Part shown: piece after piece, positions 33,795 through 42,501 of the stretch | Layout of the letters: each line of letters starts with the position of its first letter | How positions within the stretch are numbered: the stretch's first letter is position 1 | DNA from: AA29 sp041481445 | Lineage (GTDB): Bacteria; Acidobacteriota; Vicinamibacteria; Fen-336 | Assembly: GCA_041481445.1 (NCBI GenBank) | Contig: JBGPBV010000001.1 | Location: 1-64,000 of the forward strand | Length of the DNA stretch: 64,000 nt | Direction: 5' to 3' | Position numbers and translations under genes: made by a program | The notes under the pieces: model-generated | The model's database searches: none | The model's input: only the letters and a program-made list of their open reading frames with translations | Told to the model about the DNA's origin: nothing

Positions 33795-35126
33795 TTGAGC
33801 TCCCGCCCCCCGCCCTCGCTCGTCTTCCGCCGCGCGGCCGGGCGCGCGTTGCCGGCGGTGTCGCGCGCCTCCGGGGCGGTGGTGTGGGACGCCGAGGGGC
33901 GCCGGTACCTCGACGGATCGGGGGGGGCCGTGGTCGTGAACGTCGGGCACGGGCGCGAGGAGGTGGTGGCGGCCATGGCGCGCCAGGCCGCCGCCGTGGC
34001 CTACGTCCACGGCACCCAGTTCACGAGCGACGTCCTCGAGGAGTACGCGCGCCGCCTGGCCGTGCACGCGCCGGGCGACTGCCGGCGGCTGTACCTCCTC
34101 TCCGGGGGATCGGAAGCCACGGAGACGGCGGTCAAGCTCGCCCGCGCCTACCACGTCGCGCGCGGCGAGAGCGGACGCTACAAGGTCGTCGGCCGCACCA
34201 CGTCCTATCACGGCAACACCCTGGGCGCGCTCTCCCTCTCCGGCCGCCCGACGTTGCAGGCGCCGTACGCCCCGATGCTCCCGGCCGTGCCTCGCGCCGC
34301 CGCGCCCTTCTGCTACCACTGCCCCCTCGACCGCACCTACCCATCGTGCCAGGTCGCCTGCGCGGACGACCTCGAGACCGTGATCGCGCGGGAAGGCGCG
34401 GAGACCATCGCCGCCTTCATCGCGGAGCCGATCCTGGGCGCCTCCGCGGGGGCGGCCGTCCCTCCCGACGACTACACGCGCCGCGTGCGGGAGACCTGCC
34501 GGCGTCACGGCATCGTCTACATCGACGACGAGGTCATGTGCGGCTTCGGCCGCACCGGCCGGTGGTTCGGGATCGAGTGGAGCGGGACGGCGCCCGACCT
34601 CGTCACCTGCGGGAAGGGGATGAGCGGCGGCTACATGCCGGTGGGGGCGGTACTGGCCAGCGAGCGCATCGTGGAGGCGGTGGAGAGGGCGGGCGGCTTC
34701 GTGCACGGCTTCACGTTCTCGCACCATCCGGTGACCGCCGCCGCCGGCCTGGCCGTCCTCGACATAATCGAGCGGGAAGGGCTCGTGGAGCGTGCGGCCG
34801 CGATGGGGGAGAAGGCGCTCCTCCGTCTCCAGGCGCTACGCGCCCGGACACAGGTGGGAGACGTGCGCGGCCGCGGCCTCCTCCTGGGCGTCGAGCTCGT
34901 GGCCGACCGAGTCACGCGCCGGCCGTTCCCGCGCGCGGAGCGCCGGGCGGAGGCGGTGACGGCCTGCGCGTTCGCGGAGGGCCTCATCCTCTACCCGAGC
35001 GCGGGTTGCGCCACCGGCACCGAGGGTGACGTGGTGATGCTGGCCCCTCCCCTGGTCGTGAGCGACGACGAGCTCGAGGAGATGGTCACCATCCTGGATC
35101 GTGCGATCGAGCGGGCCTTTCCCTGA
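33795..35126 (+). CDS. Class III PLP-dependent aminotransferase
   Basis: A 443-residue fold-type I enzyme: GGSEATETAVKLAR for phosphate binding, SYHGNTLGALSLSG, the Asp motif YIDDEVMCGFGRTG and the Schiff-base lysine in CGKGMSGGYMP. It is closest by pattern to the omega-aminotransferase group of COG0161 (YhxA-like). A cysteine insert (CYHC, then SCQVAC) follows the FCYHCP segment and is shared with the next gene. The start is a TTG at 33795 with no strong ribosome site. A second aminotransferase gene follows after 14 bp, probably on the same transcript. Substrate unknown. Confidence 0.85.
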   Translation: MSSRPPPSLVFRRAAGRALPAVSRASGAVVWDAEGRRYLDGSGGAVVVNVGHGREEVVAAMARQAAAVAYVHGTQFTSDVLEEYARRLAVHAPGDCRRLYLLSGGSEATETAVKLARAYHVARGESGRYKVVGRTTSYHGNTLGALSLSGRPTLQAPYAPMLPAVPRAAAPFCYHCPLDRTYPSCQVACADDLETVIAREGAETIAAFIAEPILGASAGAAVPPDDYTRRVRETCRRHGIVYIDDEVMCGFGRTGRWFGIEWSGTAPDLVTCGKGMSGGYMPVGAVLASERIVEAVERAGGFVHGFTFSHHPVTAAAGLAVLDIIEREGLVERAAAMGEKALLRLQALRARTQVGDVRGRGLLLGVELVADRVTRRPFPRAERRAEAVTACAFAEGLILYPSAGCATGTEGDVVMLAPPLVVSDDELEEMVTILDRAIERAFP

Positions 35127-35140
35127 CGTCGGAGGAGACG

Positions 35141-36466
35141 ATGCGCGACTATCCCAAGCTGGTCTGTCCGCCCCCCGGCCCCCGGGCGCGCGCGGTGATC
35201 GAGCGCGACGCGCGCACGATGTCGCAGAACTACCGCAAGGACTACCCGCTGGTCGTGGACCATGCCTCCGGCCAGGTCGTGGTGGACATCGACGGGAACC
35301 GCTACCTCGACTTCGCGGCCGGCATCGCCGTCGCCTCCACCGGACACTGCCACCCGGAGGTCGTGGCCGCCGTCCAGCGGCAGTCCGAGCGCCTCCTCCA
35401 CCTCTGCGCGACCGACTTCTACAACGAGAGCGTGGTGGCGCTGGCGGAAGGGCTGGCCCGCCGCGCCCCCGGGCCCGGACCCTGGCGCGTCTTCTTCGCG
35501 AACTCGGGGGCGGAGGTGGTGGAGGGCGCGATCAAGCTGGCCCGGCTGCGCACGGGCCGGCCCAAGATCGTGGCCTTCTACGGCGGCTTCCACGGCCGCA
35601 CCTACGGCGCGCTCAGCCTCACCGCCAGCAAGCCCGTCCAGCGCCGCGGCTACGCGCCCCTCCTGCCCGAGGTCCAGCACGCGCACTACGCCTACTGCTA
35701 TCGCTGCCCGGTGAACCGGCACCCCGAGACCTGCAAGGTCGAGTGCCTCGACCTGCTCACGGAGACCATGTTCTCCACCACCACCGACCCCGCGGAGGTG
35801 GCCGCGGTGATCGTCGAGCCCGTGCAGGGCGAGGGCGGATACGTGGTGCCGCACCCGGAGTTCCTGCCCCGGCTGCGCGAGGTCACGCGCCGGCACGGGA
35901 TCCTGCTCATCGCGGACGAGGTGCAGTGCGGGATGGGGCGGACGGGGCGCATGTTCGCGAGCGAGCACTTCTCGCTGGAGCCGGACATCGTGACCCTGGC
36001 CAAGGGCATCGCCTCCGGGATGCCTCTCGGGGCCCTGCTCGCGCGCGACGAGGTCATGCAGTGGGACAGCGGCGCCCACGGGTCCACGTTCGGAGGCAAC
36101 CCGGTGTCGGTGGCGGCCGGCCTGGCCACCCTGCGCCTCCTCGAGGAGGGCCTGATCGCGAACGCCGAGAAGGTGGGACGCGTCCTCATGGCCGCCCTGC
36201 GCGAGCGTCTCGGGTCCCACGCCGTCGTGGGTGACGTGCGCGGGCTGGGGCTCATGGCCGGGGTCGAGATCGTGCGCGACCGCTTCCGGCGCGAGCCGGC
36301 GCCCGACCTGCGCGAGAAGATCCTGGAGGAGGCGTTCCGGCGCGGCCTCCTCCTCCTCGGTTGCGGGCGGAGCACGATCCGGCTGGCTCCGCCGCTCATC
36401 GTGGACGAGGAGGACGCGGCGGCGGCGGCGCGGATCCTCGAGGAGGCGGTGATCGCCTCCACCTGA
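35141..36466 (+). CDS. Class III aminotransferase, GabT/ArgD-like (COG0160)
   Basis: A 441-residue PLP enzyme with FFANSGAEVVEGAIKLAR, FHGRTYGALSLTASK, IADEVQCGMGRTG and the PLP lysine in TLAKGIASGMPLGA. It begins DYPKLVCPPPGP, the pattern of the archaeal/thermophile acetylornithine/4-aminobutyrate aminotransferase group. A cysteine insert CYRCP...C...C is present, as in many members of that group. The ATG has GGAGGAG upstream and follows its paralogue by 14 bp. Amino-group transfer from GABA, ornithine or a related omega-amino acid to 2-oxoglutarate is likely; which one is not decidable here. Confidence 0.88.
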   Translation: MRDYPKLVCPPPGPRARAVIERDARTMSQNYRKDYPLVVDHASGQVVVDIDGNRYLDFAAGIAVASTGHCHPEVVAAVQRQSERLLHLCATDFYNESVVALAEGLARRAPGPGPWRVFFANSGAEVVEGAIKLARLRTGRPKIVAFYGGFHGRTYGALSLTASKPVQRRGYAPLLPEVQHAHYAYCYRCPVNRHPETCKVECLDLLTETMFSTTTDPAEVAAVIVEPVQGEGGYVVPHPEFLPRLREVTRRHGILLIADEVQCGMGRTGRMFASEHFSLEPDIVTLAKGIASGMPLGALLARDEVMQWDSGAHGSTFGGNPVSVAAGLATLRLLEEGLIANAEKVGRVLMAALRERLGSHAVVGDVRGLGLMAGVEIVRDRFRREPAPDLREKILEEAFRRGLLLLGCGRSTIRLAPPLIVDEEDAAAAARILEEAVIAST

Positions 36467-36478
36467 GGGCGTCCGGCC

Positions 36479-36712
36479 CTAGTGCGGCCGCTCGGGCCGG
36501 CCGGGCGCGTCCGGGAAGTGGTCGGCGATCCACTTGCGAAGCTCGCGCTCCACGGCGGCCTCGCTGTGGCCGCTCAGGGTTTGAACGGGCTCGCTGCCGG
36601 CGGCGGCGCCCAGCACGTAGACGGATGCCCGGAAGAGGCCCGCCTCCTGGTACAGGTAGGCCTGCACGTCGCCTCCGGGACGGTGGAACTTCAGCAGGCG
36701 GCCGGTCTTCAC
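36479..36712 (-). CDS. Small hypothetical protein (77 aa) coupled to the SGNH lipoprotein gene
   Basis: A short soluble protein (KTGRLLKFHRPGGDVQAYLYQEAGLFRASVYVL in pieces, then a helix ERELRKWIADHFPD). It starts at a GTG that overlaps the stop of the upstream lipoprotein gene (GTGA, 36712-36709). I recognise no family. The coupling and the regular strand/helix pattern support a real gene. Confidence 0.6.
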   Translation of the reverse strand: MKTGRLLKFHRPGGDVQAYLYQEAGLFRASVYVLGAAAGSEPVQTLSGHSEAAVERELRKWIADHFPDAPGRPERPH

Positions 36713-37788
36713 GGCAGCGGGCCGGCCCTCGTCACGCCCGGAGCGCTCCCGTGCGGGCGGACCGGTCCGGGGGTCGTGAGCAGCTCCGGCACGAAGCCGG
36801 AGCTGGAGGCGGCGGCGGGAGTGGCGATGGCGGCGAAGAAGGCCTGCGCGATCAGCTCGTAGCCGGAGTCGCCCGGATGGACGTGATCGACGTACATGCT
36901 CGTGAAGCTGGGAGACTTGAGGAAGAGGGGCTCCGGGTCGGCCAGGGGGACGTTCATCTCCCGGGCCAGCGCGCGGATCCTCACGTCCTGCTCCGACACC
37001 CACTGGTTGCGGGCGGGCTGGTCGGTCGAGGTGGGGTCGCCGGGGATGATGGTGGACAGGACGGGCAGGCTGCTCGACCCCCGCGCGGAGAGCACGATGT
37101 CGCGCAGGCTGTCGATCGTGAAGCAGGGCGGCGTGTTCTTGCAGGCGGCCACGTTCCAGTCGTTGGTCCCGTACAGGATGAGGGTGTAGGCGGGACGCGC
37201 GCGGCGGAGGCTCTCGTCGATGCGCTCGGCCCCGCGGTTGCTGCGGGTGGCGTCCACCCCCTCGTTGACCACCGTGCCCCGCCCGAACTGCGCGGCCAGC
37301 TTGCTCTCCAGGCGACCGCGGTAGCCGCGGTCGTCGGACGAGCCCTGGCCGATCGTGATGCTGTCGCCGAAGCCCATGTAGACGTTGGGGCGGTTGCCGC
37401 CGATGGGGAGGGTGACCGGGATGAGCAACGGCTGCGATTGCGGCACGGCCACCGAGGTCGAAGACGGGGCGACGTAGTACGGAGGGAGCGACCCCCGCCG
37501 CAGGGTCACCGCCTGCATGCCCGCGGGCACGCCCGCCGCCGTGAACTCCCCGAGCACCTTGCTCGACGTTCCCGTCCGTCCGGCCACTTCCACGGTCACG
37601 TCGGGCACCCGCGTGTTCTCGGTGGGGTCGAGCACGCCGTTGCCGTTCTCGTCGTAGAACACGGCTCCGCTCACGCTGTAGGCCTGACCCTGGGGGGGAG
37701 TGGGCCCGGAGGTGCCGCCGCCCCCGCCGCCGCAGGCGGCAAGGGTGCCGGTGAGGGTCAGCAGGAGGAGGAGAGAGGGTCGAGACAC
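36709..37788 (-). CDS. SGNH/GDSL-hydrolase lipoprotein with Ca2+-loop domain
   Basis: A 359-residue lipoprotein: a signal peptide with lipobox LAAC (C19), a Gly-rich linker, a B-type beta-sandwich domain (about 35-120) that carries the 12-residue loop DENGNGVLDPTE (46-57) with EF-hand spacing, and an SGNH hydrolase (about 130-340). Catalytic blocks are GDSI (block I), GTND (block III) and DHVHP (Asp/His). It should be an esterase or lipase held on the outer or inner membrane. Start GTG at 37788 gives the best signal peptide; an in-frame GTG at 37806 is possible. It is coupled to a 77-residue protein. Confidence 0.85.
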   Translation of the reverse strand: MSRPSLLLLLTLTGTLAACGGGGGGTSGPTPPQGQAYSVSGAVFYDENGNGVLDPTENTRVPDVTVEVAGRTGTSSKVLGEFTAAGVPAGMQAVTLRRGSLPPYYVAPSSTSVAVPQSQPLLIPVTLPIGGNRPNVYMGFGDSITIGQGSSDDRGYRGRLESKLAAQFGRGTVVNEGVDATRSNRGAERIDESLRRARPAYTLILYGTNDWNVAACKNTPPCFTIDSLRDIVLSARGSSSLPVLSTIIPGDPTSTDQPARNQWVSEQDVRIRALAREMNVPLADPEPLFLKSPSFTSMYVDHVHPGDSGYELIAQAFFAAIATPAAASSSGFVPELLTTPGPVRPHGSAPGVTRAGPLP

Positions 37789-37860
37789 GAAGGGCGAAGA
37801 TAACACAGGCGGGCCGGGCGAATCCAAGCCCGCGCGTGCCCTATACTCACGGATCTGGCG

Positions 37861-38184
37861 ATGGACGATACACCGGCGGACGGAATAGATCGCCGCAGCA
37901 GCACGCGCCGCGCCTGCCGGCTGGGCGCGCGCTACCGCCTGGCCGCCTCCTGGCACCCGGCCACCCTCGTCGACCTCTCCGCGCGCGGCTGCCGCCTGCG
38001 CATTGGCGAGGACCTCCCGCGGGGCGCCACCGTCCGCGTCGAGCTCTCGGCGGGAACCGCCCCGCCCGTCGAGCTCGCGGGCGCGGTCATCTGGTGCCGC
38101 CTGGAGGGTCTCTCGCACCAGGCGGGCGTCCATTTCGACGACGCGCCCGACGACCTGATGGACCTGCTCGGCGCCGCCGGCTGA
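37861..38184 (+). CDS. PilZ-domain protein
   Basis: A 107-residue single PilZ domain with the c-di-GMP binding motifs RRSSTR (R-x3-R type, residues 11-16) and DLSARG (D/N-x-S-x2-G, about 38-43), ending in HQAGVHFDD. It should bind c-di-GMP and act through contact with a partner. The large GGDEF/EAL protein at 49491-53534 is a possible source of the signal. The short upstream gap (72 bp) to the divergent lipoprotein gene holds the promoter; no strong boxes are obvious. Confidence 0.85.
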   Translation: MDDTPADGIDRRSSTRRACRLGARYRLAASWHPATLVDLSARGCRLRIGEDLPRGATVRVELSAGTAPPVELAGAVIWCRLEGLSHQAGVHFDDAPDDLMDLLGAAG

Positions 38185-38275
38185 GGGGCCGACCACCCAT
38201 CGCCCGGCCTCGGGCCTATCCGCATCGCCCCACCCGTTAAGATCGCCGGAGTGCCCTTGGGGAGGTCCATCGCCA

Positions 38276-39754
38276 GTGCCATTCTCCCGGAACCGTGCCC
38301 GCATGGGGCGGCGCTTCTCCGCGCTCCCGATCCTCCTTCTCGCCGTCCTGGTGGCCGCCGTCGTCGGCCTCCTCTACGTGGGCGGCCGCATGCTGATGGC
38401 GCCGCAGCCCGTCATCACCCTGGCCGGGCCGTTCGAGGTGGTGGGTCGCAACGCGACGCTGGCCGTCGACGTGCGCGACCCCTCCTTTCTCCGCTCGGTG
38501 AAGGTGACGATCCGGCAGGGCGCCGGGGAGGAGACCGTCGTCGACGAGAAGTACGATCCGCCGCGCCACGACGCGCGCGTGGAGTGGCGGCCGGCGCGGG
38601 AGACGCCGCTCCGGCTGAATGAGGGGCCGGGGACCGTCCACGTCGAGGCGCGCAACGCCTCCTGGGGGAACTTCTTCCGGGGACGAACGGCCGTGTTCGA
38701 GAAGGCCTTCACCGCGCGCCTCACCCCGCCGCGCCTGGAGCTGCTGACGACCCAGCACTACGTCAACCAGGGCGGGTGCGACATGGTGGTCTACCGCGTC
38801 ACGCCGCCGGGCGTGGAGAGCGGCGTGCAGGCCGACCGCGCCTTCTTCCGGGGCTACCCCCTGCCGGGCGCGACCGACACCGCCGTGCACTTCGCGATCT
38901 TCGCCTACCCCTACGACGCGCCCGCGGGCACGACCCCGCGCCTCCAGGCCCGCGACGAGGCCGCCAACGAGGCCTTCGCGAACTTCAGCGTCAAGGTGTT
39001 CCCGCGGACCTTCCGCACGCGCCGCCTCGAGATCGACGACGCGTTCCTGCAGCGGGTGGTGCCGGAGATCCTGGGCCAGACCCCGACCCTCGCCGACCAG
39101 GGCGACCCGCTGAAGAACTACCTCGCGATCAACCGCGACCTGCGCGCGGCCGACAACAAGGCGATCGTCGAGCTCGGGCGGCGCTCGCAGCCCCGCTTCC
39201 TCTGGAAGGAGCCCTTCCGCCAGCTCGGCAACACCCAGGTGGAGGCGAGCTTCGCCGACCATCGCACGTACGTGTACAAGGGGCGCGAGATCGACCGCCA
39301 GGACCACCTCGGCTACGACCTCGCGGCCACCGCGCACGCGCCGGTGTCGGCGTCCAACGACGGCGTGGTGATCCTGGCCGAGTACCTCGGCATCTACGGC
39401 AACACCATCGTGATCGACCACGGCTACGGCCTGCTCACCCTTTACGGCCACCTGGCCAGCTTCGCGGTCAAGGCGGGGGACGCGGTCGAGCGCGGGAAGG
39501 TCATCGCGCAGAGCGATTCCACCGGCCTCGCCGGTGGCGACCACCTCCACTTCTCGGTGATCCTGCAGGGCGAGCAGGTGGACGCGCGCGAGTGGTGGGA
39601 CCCGCACTGGATCGAGGACCGGATCCTGTCGAAGCTGCGCCAGTTCGGAGCCGCCGCCGCCTCGGCCCCGGCTTCGCCGGCGCCGGTGTCCCATCGCCCG
39701 CCGGCGCGAGCGCCGAAGCACGCTCCCGCCCGGCCGGCGAAGCGGAAGCGCTGA
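38276..39754 (+). CDS. Membrane-anchored M23 (LytM) peptidase
   Basis: A 492-residue protein with one N-terminal membrane helix (about 18-38), a long extracytoplasmic region with Ig-like strands, and a C-terminal M23 domain (about 335-440): zinc ligands lie in the HLGYDLA motif and GDHLHFSV, with YGHL between. The tail is Ala/Pro/Lys-rich. It likely cuts or regulates cutting of peptidoglycan cross-bridges. Start GTG at 38276 has GGGGAGG upstream; an ATG at 38303 is a later alternative. Confidence 0.88.
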   Translation: MPFSRNRARMGRRFSALPILLLAVLVAAVVGLLYVGGRMLMAPQPVITLAGPFEVVGRNATLAVDVRDPSFLRSVKVTIRQGAGEETVVDEKYDPPRHDARVEWRPARETPLRLNEGPGTVHVEARNASWGNFFRGRTAVFEKAFTARLTPPRLELLTTQHYVNQGGCDMVVYRVTPPGVESGVQADRAFFRGYPLPGATDTAVHFAIFAYPYDAPAGTTPRLQARDEAANEAFANFSVKVFPRTFRTRRLEIDDAFLQRVVPEILGQTPTLADQGDPLKNYLAINRDLRAADNKAIVELGRRSQPRFLWKEPFRQLGNTQVEASFADHRTYVYKGREIDRQDHLGYDLAATAHAPVSASNDGVVILAEYLGIYGNTIVIDHGYGLLTLYGHLASFAVKAGDAVERGKVIAQSDSTGLAGGDHLHFSVILQGEQVDAREWWDPHWIEDRILSKLRQFGAAAASAPASPAPVSHRPPARAPKHAPARPAKRKR

Positions 39755-39761
39755 GGCCGGC

Positions 39762-40649
39762 CTAACCGCGGCCGGCCGCGCGCAGGGCCTGGAGGGCCTT
39801 CCGGAAGTCGTCGGGAAGCGGGCTCTCCGCCGTGACCGCCGCCCCCGTCGTCGGATGGGTGAAGGCCAGGCGCCGGGCGTGGAGCATCTGCCGCGGCACG
39901 GCGATCAGGCGGCGCCGGCCGGACCTCCCGTACACGACATCGCCGAGGATGGGAAGGCCCAGGTGGGCCAGGTGGAGGCGGATCTGGTGCTGGCGCCCCG
40001 TCTCCAGCTCGATCTCGAGGAGGGCGCCCGCGGGGAGGCGCTCGAGGACGCGCCAGCGCGTGCGGGCCTCGTGCGAGGGCTCGCCCGGGCGGGCCAGGCG
40101 CCGGCGGCCGCCCTCGTAGGCGTCGTGGATGGCCAGGTCGACGCGTCCCTCGTCGCCGGGGGGCACGCCTTCGACCAGGGCCGCGTACGTGCGCTCCATG
40201 CGATGGGCGCGGAAGAGGTCACGCAAGGCGGCGCGCACGGGCGGAGCGAGCGCGAAGGCGAGCGCGCCCGAGGTGTCGCGGTCCAGGCGGTGCACCACCC
40301 CCACGTAGGGCCGCCGCGGCCGGAGGCGGGCGACGTAGTCCTGGAGGCGCGCCAGCGCGGTGTCCTCGGGGGCCCCGGGCACGGTGGGGACGGCCAGGAG
40401 GCCGGCCGGCTTGTCCACCACCACGAGGTCGTCGTCCTCGTAGAGCAGGCGCAGCGACGAGCGCGCGCGCGAGCGGGCCTTGCGGTTGGGATCCCAGGCG
40501 ATGGCGGCCGCGGGCTCCACGAGCTGTCCGGCCTCGAGCACGGTCCGGCCGTCGAGAGTGACCTGGCCCTTCTCGATCACGTCGCGGGCCCGCCGCCGCG
40601 AGAGCTCGGGGTGCGCCTCGATCAGCGCGAGGTCCAGGCGGAGACGCAT
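39762..40649 (-). CDS. RluA/RluD-family pseudouridine synthase
   Basis: A 295-residue enzyme with an N-terminal S4 RNA-binding domain (about 1-60, SRRRARDVIEKGQVTLDGR) and a RluA-type catalytic domain containing VVHRLDRDTSGAL, where the Asp is the nucleophile, followed by ALVEG and ETGRQHQIRLHL. It converts uridine to pseudouridine in rRNA or tRNA; the exact site cannot be told. It is the last gene of a four-gene minus-strand run, 2 bp after mtfA. Confidence 0.9.
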   Translation of the reverse strand: MRLRLDLALIEAHPELSRRRARDVIEKGQVTLDGRTVLEAGQLVEPAAAIAWDPNRKARSRARSSLRLLYEDDDLVVVDKPAGLLAVPTVPGAPEDTALARLQDYVARLRPRRPYVGVVHRLDRDTSGALAFALAPPVRAALRDLFRAHRMERTYAALVEGVPPGDEGRVDLAIHDAYEGGRRRLARPGEPSHEARTRWRVLERLPAGALLEIELETGRQHQIRLHLAHLGLPILGDVVYGRSGRRRLIAVPRQMLHARRLAFTHPTTGAAVTAESPLPDDFRKALQALRAAGRG

Positions 40650-40651
40650 CC

Positions 40652-41542
40652 CTAGAGCCGCCGCCCCCGCGCGTCGTCCCAGGCCGCGGGGTCCTGTCCG
40701 AAGTAGTCGCGCAGGATCGCGTAGACCTCCCGGTGCCGCTGGCGCAGGGCGAGCGGGCGCTCGAAGAAGGTCTCCACGGCCACGGCCAGGAACTCGACGG
40801 GATCCTCGGCGGCGTAGGAGTCGAGCACGGACTTGCCGCGACGCAGGCGGTCCATCTCCTTGTCCACCACCTCGAGCCATTCCCGGCGGCGGGCGGCGTC
40901 GAGCCCGCGCGGCACGCCGTCGAAGCGCGTCTGGTCCACGTCGAGGAGGTGCGCGAACTCGTGGATCCCGACGTGGAAGCCGTCGTCGGGAAAGTCGAAG
41001 CTCTCCTCGAGGGCGGGGACGGAGAGGATCACCGTGCCCCACGGGTGGGCCTGCCCGGAGAGGTCGTCCTCGTCGAACGAGTAGTCGCGGCCGAAGTCCT
41101 GCCGGTAGAGCAGGACCTCCGCCAGGTGGTCCCAGTGGTCGCCCTCCCAGGCCGCGGTGAGGGTGGCGGCGGAGGCGGCCACCAGCAGGCGCAGCTCGAG
41201 AGAGGCCTCCACCTCGACCCCGGTGATGCGCTTCTCGGCCAGGAACAGCGCCACCTGCTGCTCGAAGCGGCGGCGGAGGCCGGGGGGCAGCCGGTGGTAA
41301 TGGTCGTAGCGCTCCTCGAGGAGGCGGCGCCACTCCTCCGGGAAGGGCTGGCCGCGGATGCGCTCGCGGCGGGCGGCCCGCGCGGTCAGCCCGCGCCAGA
41401 GGGCCGCCCCCACTCCCGCCCCCACGACGCCGCCCGCGATCGCTCCCGTGCCGGCGGCCGCCGCCGCCCCCACCATGCCGCCCCCGATCACGGCCAGCGC
41501 CGCCACCGCGCCCGCGAACCAGGCGTCGCCGCCCCGCGTCAC
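40652..41542 (-). CDS. mtfA: MtfA-family zinc peptidase
   Basis: A 296-residue protein with a Gly/Ala-rich hydrophobic N-terminus (about 10-50, one or two membrane passes, unlike soluble E. coli MtfA) and the M90 peptidase domain with HEFAH (H194, E195, H198) and the downstream DPVEFLAVAVETFFE glutamate. In E. coli MtfA binds and inactivates the repressor Mlc and has aminopeptidase activity. The GTG at 41542 overlaps the dehydratase stop (GTGA). Confidence 0.85.
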   Translation of the reverse strand: MTRGGDAWFAGAVAALAVIGGGMVGAAAAAGTGAIAGGVVGAGVGAALWRGLTARAARRERIRGQPFPEEWRRLLEERYDHYHRLPPGLRRRFEQQVALFLAEKRITGVEVEASLELRLLVAASAATLTAAWEGDHWDHLAEVLLYRQDFGRDYSFDEDDLSGQAHPWGTVILSVPALEESFDFPDDGFHVGIHEFAHLLDVDQTRFDGVPRGLDAARRREWLEVVDKEMDRLRRGKSVLDSYAAEDPVEFLAVAVETFFERPLALRQRHREVYAILRDYFGQDPAAWDDARGRRL

Positions 41543-42501
41543 CCGCGGGCCAGCAGCCGCCCGAGCACGCGCGCGTCGATGTTGGCGCCGCTGACCACGG
41601 CCACCGCCGGGCGTCCCTCGGGGCTCGGGACCCGCCCCGCCCGCAGGGCGGCCACGCTGGCCGCGCCCGATCCCTCCGCGATCACCTGGTCCTGCGAGGC
41701 CAGGGCCACGATCGCGTCCTCGATCTCCGCCTCCGGCACGACCACGACGTCGTCGATGAGGTGCCGATGGGCGAAGGCGATCTCGCCGATCCCGCCCGCG
41801 ATCCCGTCCGCGAGGGTCGGGCCGGCCGGGTACTCGAGGAGGGGCCGTCCCTGGGCCAGCGAGTCGCGCAGGGACGGCGAGGCCTCCGGCTGCACGGCCA
41901 CGATGCGCACGTCCGGCCTCGCCTCCTTCACCGCCGCCGCGATCCCCGCGATGAGGCCGCCGCCACCGACGGGCACCACGATGGCGCCCGTGTCCGGAAG
42001 CTGCTCGAGGATCTCCAGCCCGGCCGTGCCCTGCCCGGCCGCCGTCCGGTGGTCCTCGTAGGGATGGACCTCGGTGGCGCCCGTGCGCGCGGCGTGCTCG
42101 GCCGCGGCCGCCGCCGCGTCGTCGTAGGTCCGGCCGGTCTCGACGACGGTGATCGGGAACGTGCGCAGCTTGTCGACCTTCGCCCGCGGCGCGCTGGTGG
42201 GCACGAAGACGGTAGCCCGCACGTCTCCTCCCAGGGCCTGGATCGCGAAGGCCACGCCGAGCGCGTGGTTGCCGGCGGAGGCGGCCACGACCCCGCGCCC
42301 GCGCTCCTCCTCGCCGAGGGCGGAGAGGATGCTGAGCGCCCCCCGCACCTTGAACGATCCGGTGGGCTGCCAGCACTCGAGCTTGAGCCAGCCCCGGCCG
42401 CCGGGCACGGAGAACGCGCGATGCAGCGGCGTGGGCGGGAGGTGGGGCGCGATGCGGCGGCGGGCCGCCTCGACGTCGGCACGCGTGAGGAGGCGGCTCA
42501 C
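41539..42501 (-). CDS. Threonine/serine dehydratase-like PLP enzyme
   Basis: A 320-residue fold-type II PLP enzyme: Schiff-base lysine K51 in SFKVRGA, the substrate loop SAGNHALG, and the phosphate-binding glycine loop VGGGGLIAG. No C-terminal ACT regulatory domain is present, so it resembles catabolic threonine dehydratase or serine racemase/hydroxyaspartate dehydratase rather than biosynthetic IlvA. GTG start overlaps the upstream fusion gene (GTGA). Confidence 0.9.
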   Translation of the reverse strand: MSRLLTRADVEAARRRIAPHLPPTPLHRAFSVPGGRGWLKLECWQPTGSFKVRGALSILSALGEEERGRGVVAASAGNHALGVAFAIQALGGDVRATVFVPTSAPRAKVDKLRTFPITVVETGRTYDDAAAAAAEHAARTGATEVHPYEDHRTAAGQGTAGLEILEQLPDTGAIVVPVGGGGLIAGIAAAVKEARPDVRIVAVQPEASPSLRDSLAQGRPLLEYPAGPTLADGIAGGIGEIAFAHRHLIDDVVVVPEAEIEDAIVALASQDQVIAEGSGAASVAALRAGRVPSPEGRPAVAVVSGANIDARVLGRLLARG

